Numbered from the stretch's first letter, positions 14,397 through 22,001 are shown. The stretch is DNA of 22,507 bases from DASRHK01 sp035650495 (GCA_035650495.1 DASRHK010000125.1:1-22507), one strand, 5' to 3'. Translations and numbers: made by a program. The notes: generated by a model not told the origin, from the letters alone.

Positions 14397-15257
14397 TCAC
14401 GAAATCGTAGCCAGCTCGCCGTTCTGGTAATCGACCAGCGCCTGCTCGATCTCCTCGCGCGTGTTCATCACGAACGGCCCGTACTGCACGACCGGCTCGC
14501 GCAATGGACGCGCTGCAAGAAGGATGAATCGCGCGCCGCTCGGACCCGCTCCGACCTCGATGCGATCGCCGTGCGACAGGATGCCGGCTGAAAATCTCGG
14601 CACGTCCTTGTCGCCGACCTTCGCGTCGCCTTCGAACACGTAAAGGAAGGCGTTGTAGTCCTTGTTCACGGCGTGGTCGAAGCGCGCGTTCGCGGGCAGC
14701 TCGACGTCGAAGTACAGCGGGTCGGTGCTGATGCGCTTCTCGCCGTTGATCGGTCCTTTGGTCGCCTTGCCATCGACGTCGAGCGTGCCGGCGATCACTT
14801 TCACCTTCGCGCCGTTGCCGAGGGTAACGACCGGGATCTTCGCCGCCGGGATGTCCTGATAGGCGGCGGGCTTCATCTTCTCCTTCGCCGGCAGGTTGAT
14901 CCACAGCTGGAAGCCGCGCATGCGTCCGCTCTCCTGCTGTGGCATCTCGGAATGGATGATGCCGCGCGCGGCAGTCATCCATTGCACGTCGCCGCTCTTG
15001 AGATCGCCGCGGTTGCCCAGGTGATCCTGATGGAGCATGTGGCCGTCGAGCATGTAGGTGACCGTCTCGAAGCCGCGATGCGGATGCGACGGGAATCCCG
15101 CGATGTAGTCCTCGGCGCGATCGGTGCCGAACTCGTCGAGCATCAGGAACGGGTCGAGGCGAAGATCGCGCGTCGAGCCGAGGCTGCGCCGGAGCTTCAC
15201 TCCGGCGCCATCCGAGGTCGGAATGCTCTTGATGACTTGGTCGAGTGTGCGGGTCAT
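14397..15257 (-). CDS. Pirin-family protein (bicupin, quercetinase-like)
   Basis: This 286-residue pirin has the metal ligands His58 and His60 (HPHRGFE), His102 and Glu104 (GIIHSE), matching the iron site of human pirin and E. coli YhhW, both of which have quercetin 2,3-dioxygenase activity. The conserved FETVTYMLDG and WMTAARGI stretches are present, followed by the second cupin (GFQLWINLP and onwards). It overlaps the upstream doxX stop by 4 bases and is last in the azoreductase-doxX-pirin run. The set fits a response to quinones, flavonoids or other electrophiles (inference from neighbours). It converges with the LpxH-like gene across the palindromic repeat. Confidence 0.95.
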   Translation of the reverse strand: MTRTLDQVIKSIPTSDGAGVKLRRSLGSTRDLRLDPFLMLDEFGTDRAEDYIAGFPSHPHRGFETVTYMLDGHMLHQDHLGNRGDLKSGDVQWMTAARGIIHSEMPQQESGRMRGFQLWINLPAKEKMKPAAYQDIPAAKIPVVTLGNGAKVKVIAGTLDVDGKATKGPINGEKRISTDPLYFDVELPANARFDHAVNKDYNAFLYVFEGDAKVGDKDVPRFSAGILSHGDRIEVGAGPSGARFILLAARPLREPVVQYGPFVMNTREEIEQALVDYQNGELATIS

Positions 15258-15670
15258 GCCGTTACCCTCCGGAGATTCTCACTCTGCCGCTGCGCGCGCG
15301 CGTCGAGCGACAGCGTGCCGGCGCCGCGAGCGGCGATGACGAGGAAGCCGCCGGCCATGGCGACGTTCTTCAGGAACATGATCGACTGGATCTGATCGGC
15401 GAAGTTCGCGTGGAAGATCAGTGCCGACACGATGCTGAATCCCGCGAGCGCGATCGCGGCCCAGCGCGTCTTGTAGCCGACGATGATGGCGAGCGCGCCG
15501 CCGATCTCCAGTGCGATCACCAGCGGCAGCAAGCTGCCCGGGACGCCGGCGGAAGCCATGAAGGCCTGCGTGCCCGCGTACTGCGAGATCTTGCCGAAGC
15601 CCGAGACGAGGAAGATCGCGGAAATCAGGATGCGGCCGGTGAGGTCGGAAAGCTTTTCGAGGTTGTTCAT
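15254..15670 (-). CDS. DoxX family membrane protein
   Basis: This is a 138-residue integral membrane protein with four hydrophobic segments (GRILISAIFLVSGFGKI, LLPLVIALEIGGALAIIVG, WAAIALAGFSIVSALIF, IMFLKNVAMAGGFLVIA). The ISAIFLVSGFGKI pattern and NVAMAGGFL are typical of DoxX. DoxX proteins are linked to quinone-dependent electron transfer and, in mycobacteria, to a membrane oxidoreductase complex; the exact role here is unknown. The start ATG at 15670 has GGAG about 10 bases upstream. An in-frame extension to 15916 lies antisense in frame over azoR and is rejected. It lies 31 bases after azoR and overlaps pirin by 4. Confidence 0.92.
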   Translation of the reverse strand: MNNLEKLSDLTGRILISAIFLVSGFGKISQYAGTQAFMASAGVPGSLLPLVIALEIGGALAIIVGYKTRWAAIALAGFSIVSALIFHANFADQIQSIMFLKNVAMAGGFLVIAARGAGTLSLDARAQRQSENLRRVTA

Positions 15671-15701
15671 TGCATTGCTCCGGTGCGTGTGGTTGCGTGG
15701 A

Positions 15702-16331
15702 TCAGGCGGCGTAGGCGACGTCGGGCGTCGACAGACGCGCGATGGTTTCGTGAGCCTTGGCGATCGCGGCCTTCTTCGGCTCTTCGCCGAACGCGAGACC
15801 TTCTGCGAACACGAACTCGACGTCGGTGATGCCGAGGAACGCGAGGAACTGGCGAACATAGGGCGTTTCATGGTCGCCGGGGCCGGCGTGCACGCCGCCG
15901 CGCGTCGTGACCACATACGCCTTCTTGTCCGTCAGCAAGCCGACCGGCCCCTTCTCCGTGTACTTGAAGGTGACGCCGGCGCGGGCGACGTGATCGAAGT
16001 AGGCCTTCAGCGTCGACGGGATGTTGAAGTTGTACATCGGCGCTCCGAGGACGATGACGTCGGCGCGCTCGAGCTCTTCGATGAGCGCGTCGGACTCCGC
16101 GACGATCTTCCTCTGCGCGTCCGTGCGCTCTTCGGGCTTGGCGAGGAACGCCGCGAAGCGCTCGGCAGTCAGGTGCGGCAGTGGCTGGCCCGCGAGGTCG
16201 CGATAGAGGATCGTGGCGCCGTGATGCTGCGCGCGCCAGTCGGAGACGAGATGGTCGGCGAGCTTGCTGGACTCGCCGCGGTCGCCGTAAAGGCTGCTGT
16301 TCAGTTGCAGGAGCGTAGGAACTGTTTTCAT
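15702..16331 (-). CDS. azoR: FMN-dependent NADH-azoreductase
   Basis: AzoR is a flavodoxin-fold cytoplasmic enzyme that reduces quinones and azo compounds by two electrons with NADH. The 209 residues fit the family (about 200). Visible features are LLQLNSSLYGDRGESSKLA at the N-terminal FMN phosphate loop, APMYNFNIPSTLKAYFD in the flavin-binding centre, and TRGGVHAGPGDHETPYVRQF. The ATG at 16331 has GGAGTGA upstream; an 11-residue N-terminal extension is possible but runs into the promoter region. It leads the azoR-doxX-pirin operon and is divergent from a LysR gene, a layout in which the LysR protein usually controls the operon. Confidence 0.95.
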   Translation of the reverse strand: MKTVPTLLQLNSSLYGDRGESSKLADHLVSDWRAQHHGATILYRDLAGQPLPHLTAERFAAFLAKPEERTDAQRKIVAESDALIEELERADVIVLGAPMYNFNIPSTLKAYFDHVARAGVTFKYTEKGPVGLLTDKKAYVVTTRGGVHAGPGDHETPYVRQFLAFLGITDVEFVFAEGLAFGEEPKKAAIAKAHETIARLSTPDVAYAA

Positions 16332-16370
16332 GGTCGGGTCACTCCGGTTGAATTCGGGTGACACCTATTA

Positions 16371-16400
16371 TTCATAGACAGAACAGATAAAAAAGAACAA
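16371..16400 (-). promoter_or_regulatory. Candidate azoR promoter in an AT-rich divergent region
   Basis: On the minus strand, TTGTTC (16400-16395) and TATGAA (16376-16371) are separated by 18 bases, predicting a start near 16364 and a leader of about 33 bases before the azoR ATG. The region 16363-16434 is strikingly AT-rich against its surroundings. A dyad ATTCG-N12-CGAAT (16402-16423) between this promoter and lysR is a possible regulator site. This is inference from sequence only. Confidence 0.4.
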
Positions 16401-16434
16401 TATTCGGCTCAAATCCATCGAATTGATTGATACG

Positions 16435-17385
16435 ATGAGCCAGCCCCGGATTTCGCTCGAGCAGTGGAGATCGCTGATTTCCGTCGTCGAGTCAGGTGGT
16501 TACGCGCAGGCCGCGGAAGCGCTCCACAAAAGCCAGTCTGCGATCACCTACGCGGTCCAGAAGCTCGAGTCCTCGCTGGGCGTAAAGGCATTCGAGATCG
16601 AGGGTCGCAAGGCCAAGCTCACGCCCACCGGACAGATGCTCTATCGCCGCGCGAAGGCGCTGCTCGAGGAAGCGGGACGCCTCGAATCGGCGTCGAAGGC
16701 GGTGTCCGCGGGTTGGGAAGCCGAGATCGGCATCGCGGCCGACGTGGTGTTCCCGTCGTGGCTCATGGTCGACTGCCTCGCGAAGTTCGGACAGGAAAGT
16801 CCGCACACGCACGTCGAGCTCTACGAGTCGGTGATCTTCGGCACCGAAGAGTTGTTGCTGCAGGGTCGCGTGCAGATCGCGATCGGCTCGACGGTGCCGA
16901 CCGGATTCCTCGGCGATCCATTGATGACGATGCGCTTCGTGCTCGCGGCACATCCCGATCATCCACTGCACAAGCTCGGTCGCAAAGTGACGTCCGCCGA
17001 TCTGCGCGCGCATCGGCATCTCGTCGTGCGCGACACCGCGACGACACGCACGAAGAAAGCGCTCTCGCTCGAGGCCGATCAGCGCTGGACGCTGTCGCAC
17101 ATGTCGACGTCGATCCAGGCCGCCAGCCGCGGCTACGGCTTCGCGTGGTATCCGGTCGACCGCATCCGCGACGAGATCGCGCGCGGGCTGTTGAAGCCGG
17201 TGCCGGTGACCGAGGGCGGCGAGCGCAGCGCGCAGCTGTATCTGGTGCTCGCCGATCGGGACGCTGCGGGCCCGGGCGTCCTGCGGCTCGTGGAGATCAT
17301 CCGCGAAGCCGTGGGCGAGGAGTGCAAGAAAGAGCTGCCGAAATCTAGCTCGTCTTCCGCATCAGGCTCTCCTGCGTCACGCTGA
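16435..17385 (+). CDS. LysR-family transcriptional regulator
   Basis: This 316-residue regulator has an N-terminal winged helix-turn-helix (ISLEQWRSLISVVESGGY, then AAEALHKSQSAITYAVQKLE, about 5-50) and a LysR substrate-binding domain from about residue 90. It is divergent from azoR-doxX-pirin with a 103-base gap, so it most likely controls that operon and itself in response to a quinone or similar ligand (inference). The ATG at 16435 is preferred over an in-frame TTG at 16423; neither has a clear Shine-Dalgarno sequence. The last 14 codons (Ser/Ala-rich) overlap the 3' end of tesB on the other strand by 41 bases, suggesting a lost ancestral stop near 17345. Confidence 0.95.
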   Translation: MSQPRISLEQWRSLISVVESGGYAQAAEALHKSQSAITYAVQKLESSLGVKAFEIEGRKAKLTPTGQMLYRRAKALLEEAGRLESASKAVSAGWEAEIGIAADVVFPSWLMVDCLAKFGQESPHTHVELYESVIFGTEELLLQGRVQIAIGSTVPTGFLGDPLMTMRFVLAAHPDHPLHKLGRKVTSADLRAHRHLVVRDTATTRTKKALSLEADQRWTLSHMSTSIQAASRGYGFAWYPVDRIRDEIARGLLKPVPVTEGGERSAQLYLVLADRDAAGPGVLRLVEIIREAVGEECKKELPKSSSSSASGSPASR

Positions 17386-18214
17386 CGCAGAGCCGTCCGT
17401 TGCGATCGAAGATCAATCCGCGCGAGAACCCGCGCGCACCCTGGCTCGTCGGCGCGTCCATCACGTAGAGCAGCCACTCGTCCGCGCGCGCAGGACGATG
17501 GAACCACAAAGCGTGATCGATGCTCGCGACGACCATGTCCTTCGAGAACCAGCTCACGCCATGCGGGAGCAGCGCGGTGGAGAGCAGGTTGAAATCGGAC
17601 GCATACGCGATCATGCACAGATGCAGCATCGGATCGTCGGGCAGCTTGCCGGCGGTCTTGAGCCAGATCGCCTGCTGCGGCTCGCGCTTCTCCGGCTCCA
17701 GCGGATTCCACGGCTTCACCGGGCGGAACTCGATCGCAACGTCGCGCAGCAGCGCCTGCCGATGACGCTCGGTGGTCTCGGGATGCGACTCGAGCCAGCC
17801 GCGACGCAGCTCGTGCGCGTCGCGTAATTTCTCGGGCGGCGCGACGTCGGGCATCCTCACCTGATGCTCCAGGCCCGGCTCGGGCTTCTGGAACGACGCG
17901 ATCATCGACAGGATCGGCTGGCCGTGCTGGATCGCCTGGACCCGCCGCGCCGAGAACGTGCGGCCGTCGCGCACGCGATCGACCTCGTAGATGACCGCTT
18001 TCTCCATGTCGCCGGGCCGCAGGAAGTACGCGTGCAGCGAATGCGGGATCGATCCTTCCACGGTGCGACTCGCCGCCACCAGCGCCTGGCCGATGACCTG
18101 GCCGCCGTAGACGCTCTTGCCGCCGAGATCGCGCGATTCACCCCGGAACATGTTGTCGTCGAGGCGCTCGAGGTCGAGCAGCTGCAGCAGGTCGTTGAGC
18201 GGCTGGCTGATCAT
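17345..18214 (-). CDS. tesB: Acyl-CoA thioesterase II
   Basis: TesB hydrolyses medium- and long-chain acyl-CoA to free fatty acid and CoA in the cytoplasm. The 289 residues compare with 286 in E. coli and form two hot-dog domains. Diagnostic segments are GGKSVYGGQVIGQALVAA (31-48), the Asp of ASDFNLLSTALLPHG, SIDHALWFHRPARADEWLLY and the C-terminal GARGFSRGLIFDRNGRL. The ATG at 18214 overlaps the stop of the methyltransferase gene by 4 bases, so the two are translated together. The 3' end overlaps the convergent lysR by 41 bases. Confidence 0.96.
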   Translation of the reverse strand: MISQPLNDLLQLLDLERLDDNMFRGESRDLGGKSVYGGQVIGQALVAASRTVEGSIPHSLHAYFLRPGDMEKAVIYEVDRVRDGRTFSARRVQAIQHGQPILSMIASFQKPEPGLEHQVRMPDVAPPEKLRDAHELRRGWLESHPETTERHRQALLRDVAIEFRPVKPWNPLEPEKREPQQAIWLKTAGKLPDDPMLHLCMIAYASDFNLLSTALLPHGVSWFSKDMVVASIDHALWFHRPARADEWLLYVMDAPTSQGARGFSRGLIFDRNGRLCVSVTQESLMRKTS

Positions 18215-19158
18215 CCGACGCGTCCCTTCGCGATGTTCTGTTGTTGTGTGCTGATGGTACGCGAGCCGCGTCGATGGATGGTTTTCCATTGCACGTCGAG
18301 GCCGGTGTGCGGCCGCGTGTCGGATGTCAGATGCAGCTCGATGCGATCGCTCGGTTGCAGGACCAGTAGCTCGAGCAGCGGCAGATAAATCTGCTCCCAA
18401 TGCGTGGGCTTTGCGCTTGGCGAAGTCGACAGCGTCACGCCAGGGACCAGCTCGCACTCCCACCACAGCGCGAATCCGAAGACGCGCGATCCGAGCTTGC
18501 GCGCGCTCCAGCTCAGCTGCGCGTGACGCAGACTCGACGGCGGCCGCGCGGAAGGCCGGAAATCGAGCTCGTCCCACTGTTGCGCATGCGCAGTCGAGCC
18601 GCCGAGGTCGGCGCGGGTCACCGCCTTCACGTACATATTGTCGAGCGCGATCGCGCGCGCGGCGGCGAGATCGATGTCGAAGCCGACGTCGCGCCAGACG
18701 TCGACCTCCTTCTGCAATCGCGGCCGCACCACCGGCGCGACGAATTGCCGCAGTCGCATCGGCATGATCTGTCCGCCGCGCGCGAGGAAGCGCCGCGCGT
18801 CGACCAGCGTCTCGAGCATGCCTTCTTCCAGCGCGAAGTTGCCGAGCGTCTCGGAGACGACGAGGTCGAACTTCGGCAAGCCGCGCAGCTCGCCGGAATG
18901 ACCCTTGATCAGCGCCAGCCCGTCGAAGCGATTGGCGCGCGCGATCGCTTCGGCGACGTCGAGCATGTCGGTGTACTCGATCAGCGTGCATTGCTGCGCG
19001 CCGAGCTTGCGCGCGAGGAAGGAGAGGAATCCCGTGCCGGCGCCGATGTCGAGCACCGTCGTCTTCCCGGGCTTGATCGACCGCTTCAGCGCTTCATGGA
19101 ACGCCGCGTTGCGCACACGATCGCCGAGGAGCTTGCGGTGGTATTCGATCTCGCTCAT
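18211..19158 (-). CDS. PRMT-like class I SAM-dependent methyltransferase
   Basis: This 315-residue protein has a SAM-binding motif (VLDIGAGTG, 35-43) and an acidic residue after beta-2 (Glu61). Three features resemble protein arginine methyltransferases rather than generic methyltransferases: an N-terminal helix YHRKLLGDRVRNAAFHEAL (6-24), like the HxxMLxDxxRTxxY region; a double-E loop SETLGNFALEEGM (102-114), whose Glu103 and Glu112 have the same 9-residue spacing as eukaryotic PRMTs; and a THW loop (252-254). The C-terminal half after residue 135 fits the PRMT beta-barrel position. The substrate is unknown. It is divergent from hrpB with start codons only 18 bases apart, and overlaps tesB by 4 bases. 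Confidence 0.8.
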   Translation of the reverse strand: MSEIEYHRKLLGDRVRNAAFHEALKRSIKPGKTTVLDIGAGTGFLSFLARKLGAQQCTLIEYTDMLDVAEAIARANRFDGLALIKGHSGELRGLPKFDLVVSETLGNFALEEGMLETLVDARRFLARGGQIMPMRLRQFVAPVVRPRLQKEVDVWRDVGFDIDLAAARAIALDNMYVKAVTRADLGGSTAHAQQWDELDFRPSARPPSSLRHAQLSWSARKLGSRVFGFALWWECELVPGVTLSTSPSAKPTHWEQIYLPLLELLVLQPSDRIELHLTSDTRPHTGLDVQWKTIHRRGSRTISTQQQNIAKGRVG

Positions 19159-19163
19159 CGACC

Positions 19164-19170
19164 TACTATA
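19164..19170. promoter_or_regulatory. Symmetric bidirectional -10 element for hrpB and the PRMT-like gene
   Basis: TACTATA (TANNNTA) provides a -10 hexamer on each strand: TACTAT (19164-19169) on plus and TATAGT (19170-19165) on minus. Counting 7 bases downstream of each hexamer end puts the plus start at 19176, the G of the hrpB GTG, and the minus start at 19158, the A of the methyltransferase ATG. Both transcripts would then be leaderless. No convincing -35 was found for either direction. Confidence 0.45.
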
Positions 19171-19175
19171 GCGGC

Positions 19176-21683
19176 GTGAAGCTTCCCGACTATCCTGCTT
19201 TGGTCGCGTTGCCTGCCTTGCGCGCCGCGCTCGCGGATGCCCGCGCCGCCGTGCTCGCCGCGCCGCCGGGCTCCGGCAAGACGACGACGATCCCGCTCGC
19301 GCTGCTCGACGAGCCGTGGCTCGCCGGCAAGAAGATCGTGATGCTGCAGCCCAGGCGCGTCGCCGCGCGCGCTTCGGCTGCGCGCATGGCGCACCTGCTC
19401 GGTGAGAAGGTCGGCGAACGCGTCGGCTATCAGATCCGCTTCGATCGGCGCATCGGCAAGTCGACGCGCATCGAAGTGCTCACCGAAGGCCTGCTCGCAC
19501 GCAGATTGCAGAGCGATCCGGAGCTGCCGGGCGTCGGCCTCGTCATCTTCGACGAATTCCACGAGCGCAGCCTCGACGCCGATCTCGCGCTCGCGCTGAC
19601 GCTCGACGCGCGCGCGAATCTCAATCCGTCGCTGCGCGTGCTGGTGATGTCGGCGACGCTCGACGTCGTGCGCGTCCGCGAGCTGCTCGGCGATGCCCAG
19701 GGACGGGCGAGTGCCGCGGGCGCAGGATGCGCAGGAGCGGCCGGCGCGCCGATCGTCGAGGCATCGGGGCGATTGCATCCGGTCGATGTGCGCTATCTGC
19801 CGACGAGCGGTGCGCGTCATGGCGAAGCGGTCGCGAGCGGCGTGTTGAAGGCGCTCGGCGAGACGGACGGCGACGTGCTCGCATTCCTGCCGGGTGGGCG
19901 CGAGATCCGTGACGCGGAAAATGTGCTGCGGGATCGCGCGCTTTCCGTCTCGGTGTTCCCGCTCTACGGAGATCTCTCATCCGAAGCGCAGGACGCAGCG
20001 CTTTCGCCGTCGCGCGACGGGCGGCGCAAAGTGATCCTCGCGACGAACATCGCGCAGACGAGCTTGACGGTCGAAGGCGTGACGACCGTCGTCGACGGCG
20101 GACTGGTCCGCGTCGCGCGCTTCGATCTCGGCGCCGGGGCGAATCGACTCGAGACGGAGCGCGTCTCGCGCGCCTCCGCCGATCAGCGCGCCGGCCGCGC
20201 GGGACGTCTCGGCCCCGGCGCTTGCTATCGGCTCTGGAGTCGCGACGAGCATGGTGCGCGGCCGGCACATGACTCGCCGGAGATCCTGTCGGCAGATCTC
20301 TCGCGATTCGCGCTGGAGCTTGCGGGGTGGGGCACGACCGATCCTGCGCAGCTCGCATTTCTCGATGTGCCGCCGAAGGCCAACTGGACCTACGCGTGTG
20401 ATCTCCTGCGCGAGCTCGGTGCGATCGACGATGCGGGTCGCATCACCACGCACGGCCGTGAGCTCATGCGCTTGCCGACCTCGCCGCGTCGCGCGCACAT
20501 GCTGCTGGTCGCCAAGCGGGCGCAACTGGGCGGCGTCGCCGCCTGGGTCGCGGCCGTCCTCGAGGATTCCGGCCGCGACACGGGCGTCGACATCGCAGTC
20601 GCCTTGCGCAGCGCGATGACGGGCGACCGTCGCGTGCGGCAGGCAGCTGAGCAGCTGGCGCGACTCGTCGATGCCGTCCTCGCGATGCGCTGCGAGGATC
20701 GCGACGTTGCGCGCATCGTCTCGTGGGCATATCCCGAACGCATCGCGCGGCGCCGCGGCCCCCAGCAGAGCGCGCGCGATGTGGCGTATCTCTGCGAGGA
20801 CGGCGGTGAGGCGCGCGTCGCCGCCGCGGCATCGATCGCGGCGACCGAATGGCTCGCGATCGCGCACTGGGAGCCCGGTCCGCCGCGGAAAATCCGGCTG
20901 GCCGCTCCGATCGACGAGCGCGACGTCCTGCGCGATCACTCGGATCGCATCCGTGAGTCGCGGGTCGTGCGTTGGGATCCGCAGAGCGAGACGGTTGTCG
21001 CGGAGCAGCAACGATCGCTCGGTGCGATCGTGCTGGAGCGCAAGCCCCTGCGCGACGTCGGGGAGGAGGGCGTAGCGGCGATGATCGAGGGCGTGCGCTC
21101 GCTGGGGCTGCAGGCGCTGCCCTGGGATGCGTCGACGCGGCAATGGCAGGCGCGCGTTCTGTCGCTGCGGGCGTGGCGATCGCAAGAGGCTTGGCCGGAT
21201 GTCGGCGACGAGGCGCTGCTGCGGGATCTCGAGGAGTGGCTGGCGCCGCATCTTTCGGGCGTCACGCGGCGCGACCATCTCGCGCGACTCGATCTGTCGA
21301 CGATCCTGAATGCATCGCTCGACTACGCCGCTCAGCGGAATCTCGCGAAGCTCGCGCCGACGCACATCGAGGTGCCGAGCGGGTCGCGGATCGGGCTGGA
21401 GTATTCGACGGACGCCAAGCCGCCGGCGCTGCACGTCAAGCTGCAGGAGATGTTCGGTTGCGTCGATACGCCGGCGGTCAACGACGGCGGCACCAAGGTC
21501 GTCGTTCATCTGCTGTCGCCGGCGCAGCGGCCGCTGGCGGTGACGCAGGACCTTTCGGGCTTCTGGGCGCGCACCTACGCAGATGTGAAGAAGGAGATGA
21601 AGGGCCGCTATCCGCGCCATCCCTGGCCGGACGATCCCTTGACGGCACCGCCGACGCGGCGGGCAAAACGACGCGGCGAGTAG
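19176..21683 (+). CDS. hrpB: ATP-dependent helicase HrpB
   Basis: HrpB is a DEAH/RHA-type superfamily 2 RNA helicase of proteobacteria; its cellular target is uncertain. The 835 residues match the family (about 810-840). Motifs are Walker A APPGSGKTT (29-37), QPRR (58-61), DEFH (126-129), MSATLD (158-163), ATNIAQTSLT (289-298) and QRAGRAGR (337-344). The C-terminal HrpB domain is complete (SGSRIGLEYST and onwards to KGRYPRHPWPDDP). An Ala/Gly-rich insert at 175-191 (GRASAAGAGC...) follows motif III. The start is GTG at 19176 with no room for a Shine-Dalgarno sequence of its own before the divergent gene, consistent with a leaderless message. A half-copy of the dispersed palindrome starts 5 bases after the stop. 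Confidence 0.96.
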   Translation: MKLPDYPALVALPALRAALADARAAVLAAPPGSGKTTTIPLALLDEPWLAGKKIVMLQPRRVAARASAARMAHLLGEKVGERVGYQIRFDRRIGKSTRIEVLTEGLLARRLQSDPELPGVGLVIFDEFHERSLDADLALALTLDARANLNPSLRVLVMSATLDVVRVRELLGDAQGRASAAGAGCAGAAGAPIVEASGRLHPVDVRYLPTSGARHGEAVASGVLKALGETDGDVLAFLPGGREIRDAENVLRDRALSVSVFPLYGDLSSEAQDAALSPSRDGRRKVILATNIAQTSLTVEGVTTVVDGGLVRVARFDLGAGANRLETERVSRASADQRAGRAGRLGPGACYRLWSRDEHGARPAHDSPEILSADLSRFALELAGWGTTDPAQLAFLDVPPKANWTYACDLLRELGAIDDAGRITTHGRELMRLPTSPRRAHMLLVAKRAQLGGVAAWVAAVLEDSGRDTGVDIAVALRSAMTGDRRVRQAAEQLARLVDAVLAMRCEDRDVARIVSWAYPERIARRRGPQQSARDVAYLCEDGGEARVAAAASIAATEWLAIAHWEPGPPRKIRLAAPIDERDVLRDHSDRIRESRVVRWDPQSETVVAEQQRSLGAIVLERKPLRDVGEEGVAAMIEGVRSLGLQALPWDASTRQWQARVLSLRAWRSQEAWPDVGDEALLRDLEEWLAPHLSGVTRRDHLARLDLSTILNASLDYAAQRNLAKLAPTHIEVPSGSRIGLEYSTDAKPPALHVKLQEMFGCVDTPAVNDGGTKVVVHLLSPAQRPLAVTQDLSGFWARTYADVKKEMKGRYPRHPWPDDPLTAPPTRRAKRRGE

Positions 21684-21688
21684 CCGGT

Positions 21689-21715
21689 CGTCCTCGCGAA
21701 GGCGGAGACCCAGTT
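21689..21715. repeat. Half copy of the dispersed palindrome
   Basis: CGTCCTCGCGAAGGCGGAGACCCAGTT-like sequence here matches the left arm of the repeat at 14326-14396 with a few changes (CGTCCTCGCG for CGTCATTCCCGC, and GGAGACCCAGTT for GGGAACCCAGTT). The right arm is missing, replaced by the tRNA promoter region. As at the full copy, it starts directly after a gene's stop codon (hrpB). Confidence 0.65.
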
Positions 21716-21721
21716 TTTTCC

Positions 21722-21750
21722 TTGACGCTGCGAAGCCTCGCGACGAGAAT
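21722..21750 (+). promoter_or_regulatory. Candidate promoter of the tRNA-tuf unit
   Basis: TTGACG (21722-21727) and GAGAAT (21745-21750) are separated by 17 bases, predicting a start near 21757. The stretch after the -10 is GC-rich (ACGCGG), as in stringently controlled stable-RNA promoters. It is the only good promoter-like pair between hrpB and the first tRNA. Confidence 0.55.
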
Positions 21751-21789
21751 ACGCGGCTCCTTTTTTGAGCCGTTGGCTAAGAGGGATCT

Positions 21790-21875
21790 GGAGGGATACT
21801 CAAGCGGCCAACGAGGGCAGACTGTAAATCTGCTGGCTTACGCCTACGAAGGTTCGAATCCTTCTCCCTCCACCA
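21790..21875 (+). tRNA. tRNA-Tyr (GTA)
   Basis: The acceptor stem GGAGGGA (21790-21796) pairs with TCCCTCC (21865-21871). The anticodon stem GCAGA/TCTGC encloses loop CTGTAAA with anticodon GTA (21824-21826). A long variable arm typical of class II tRNA-Tyr and a T loop (GGTTCGAATCC) follow. CCA is encoded (21873-21875). Confidence 0.97.
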
Positions 21876-21898
21876 GATTTCGGATTCGGGTTGACGAG

Positions 21899-21972
21899 GC
21901 GGGAGTAGTTCAATGGTAGAACTCCAGCCTTCCAAGCTGGTAGCGCGGGTTCGATTCCCGTCTCCCGCTCCA
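21899..21972 (+). tRNA. tRNA-Gly (TCC)
   Basis: The acceptor stem GCGGGAG (21899-21905) pairs with CTCCCGC (21962-21968). The anticodon stem CCAGC/GCTGG encloses loop CTTCCAA with anticodon TCC (21931-21933). The T arm GGGTTCGATTCCC is standard and CCA is encoded (21970-21972). It lies 23 bases after tRNA-Tyr. Confidence 0.97.
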
Positions 21973-22001
21973 AACAAAGAGGCACGCGTTTTCAGATATT
22001 C

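Noticed and set aside
19977..21620. A 547-codon minus-strand frame opposite hrpB
   Set aside because: It has no recognisable domain and hrpB on the plus strand has all helicase motifs.
21754..21772. Hairpin CGGCTC / GAGCCG with a T-rich loop, as a terminator for hrpB
   Set aside because: The T run is in the loop rather than after the stem, and the predicted tRNA-operon start falls inside the left arm, so it fits neither a standard terminator nor a leader hairpin.
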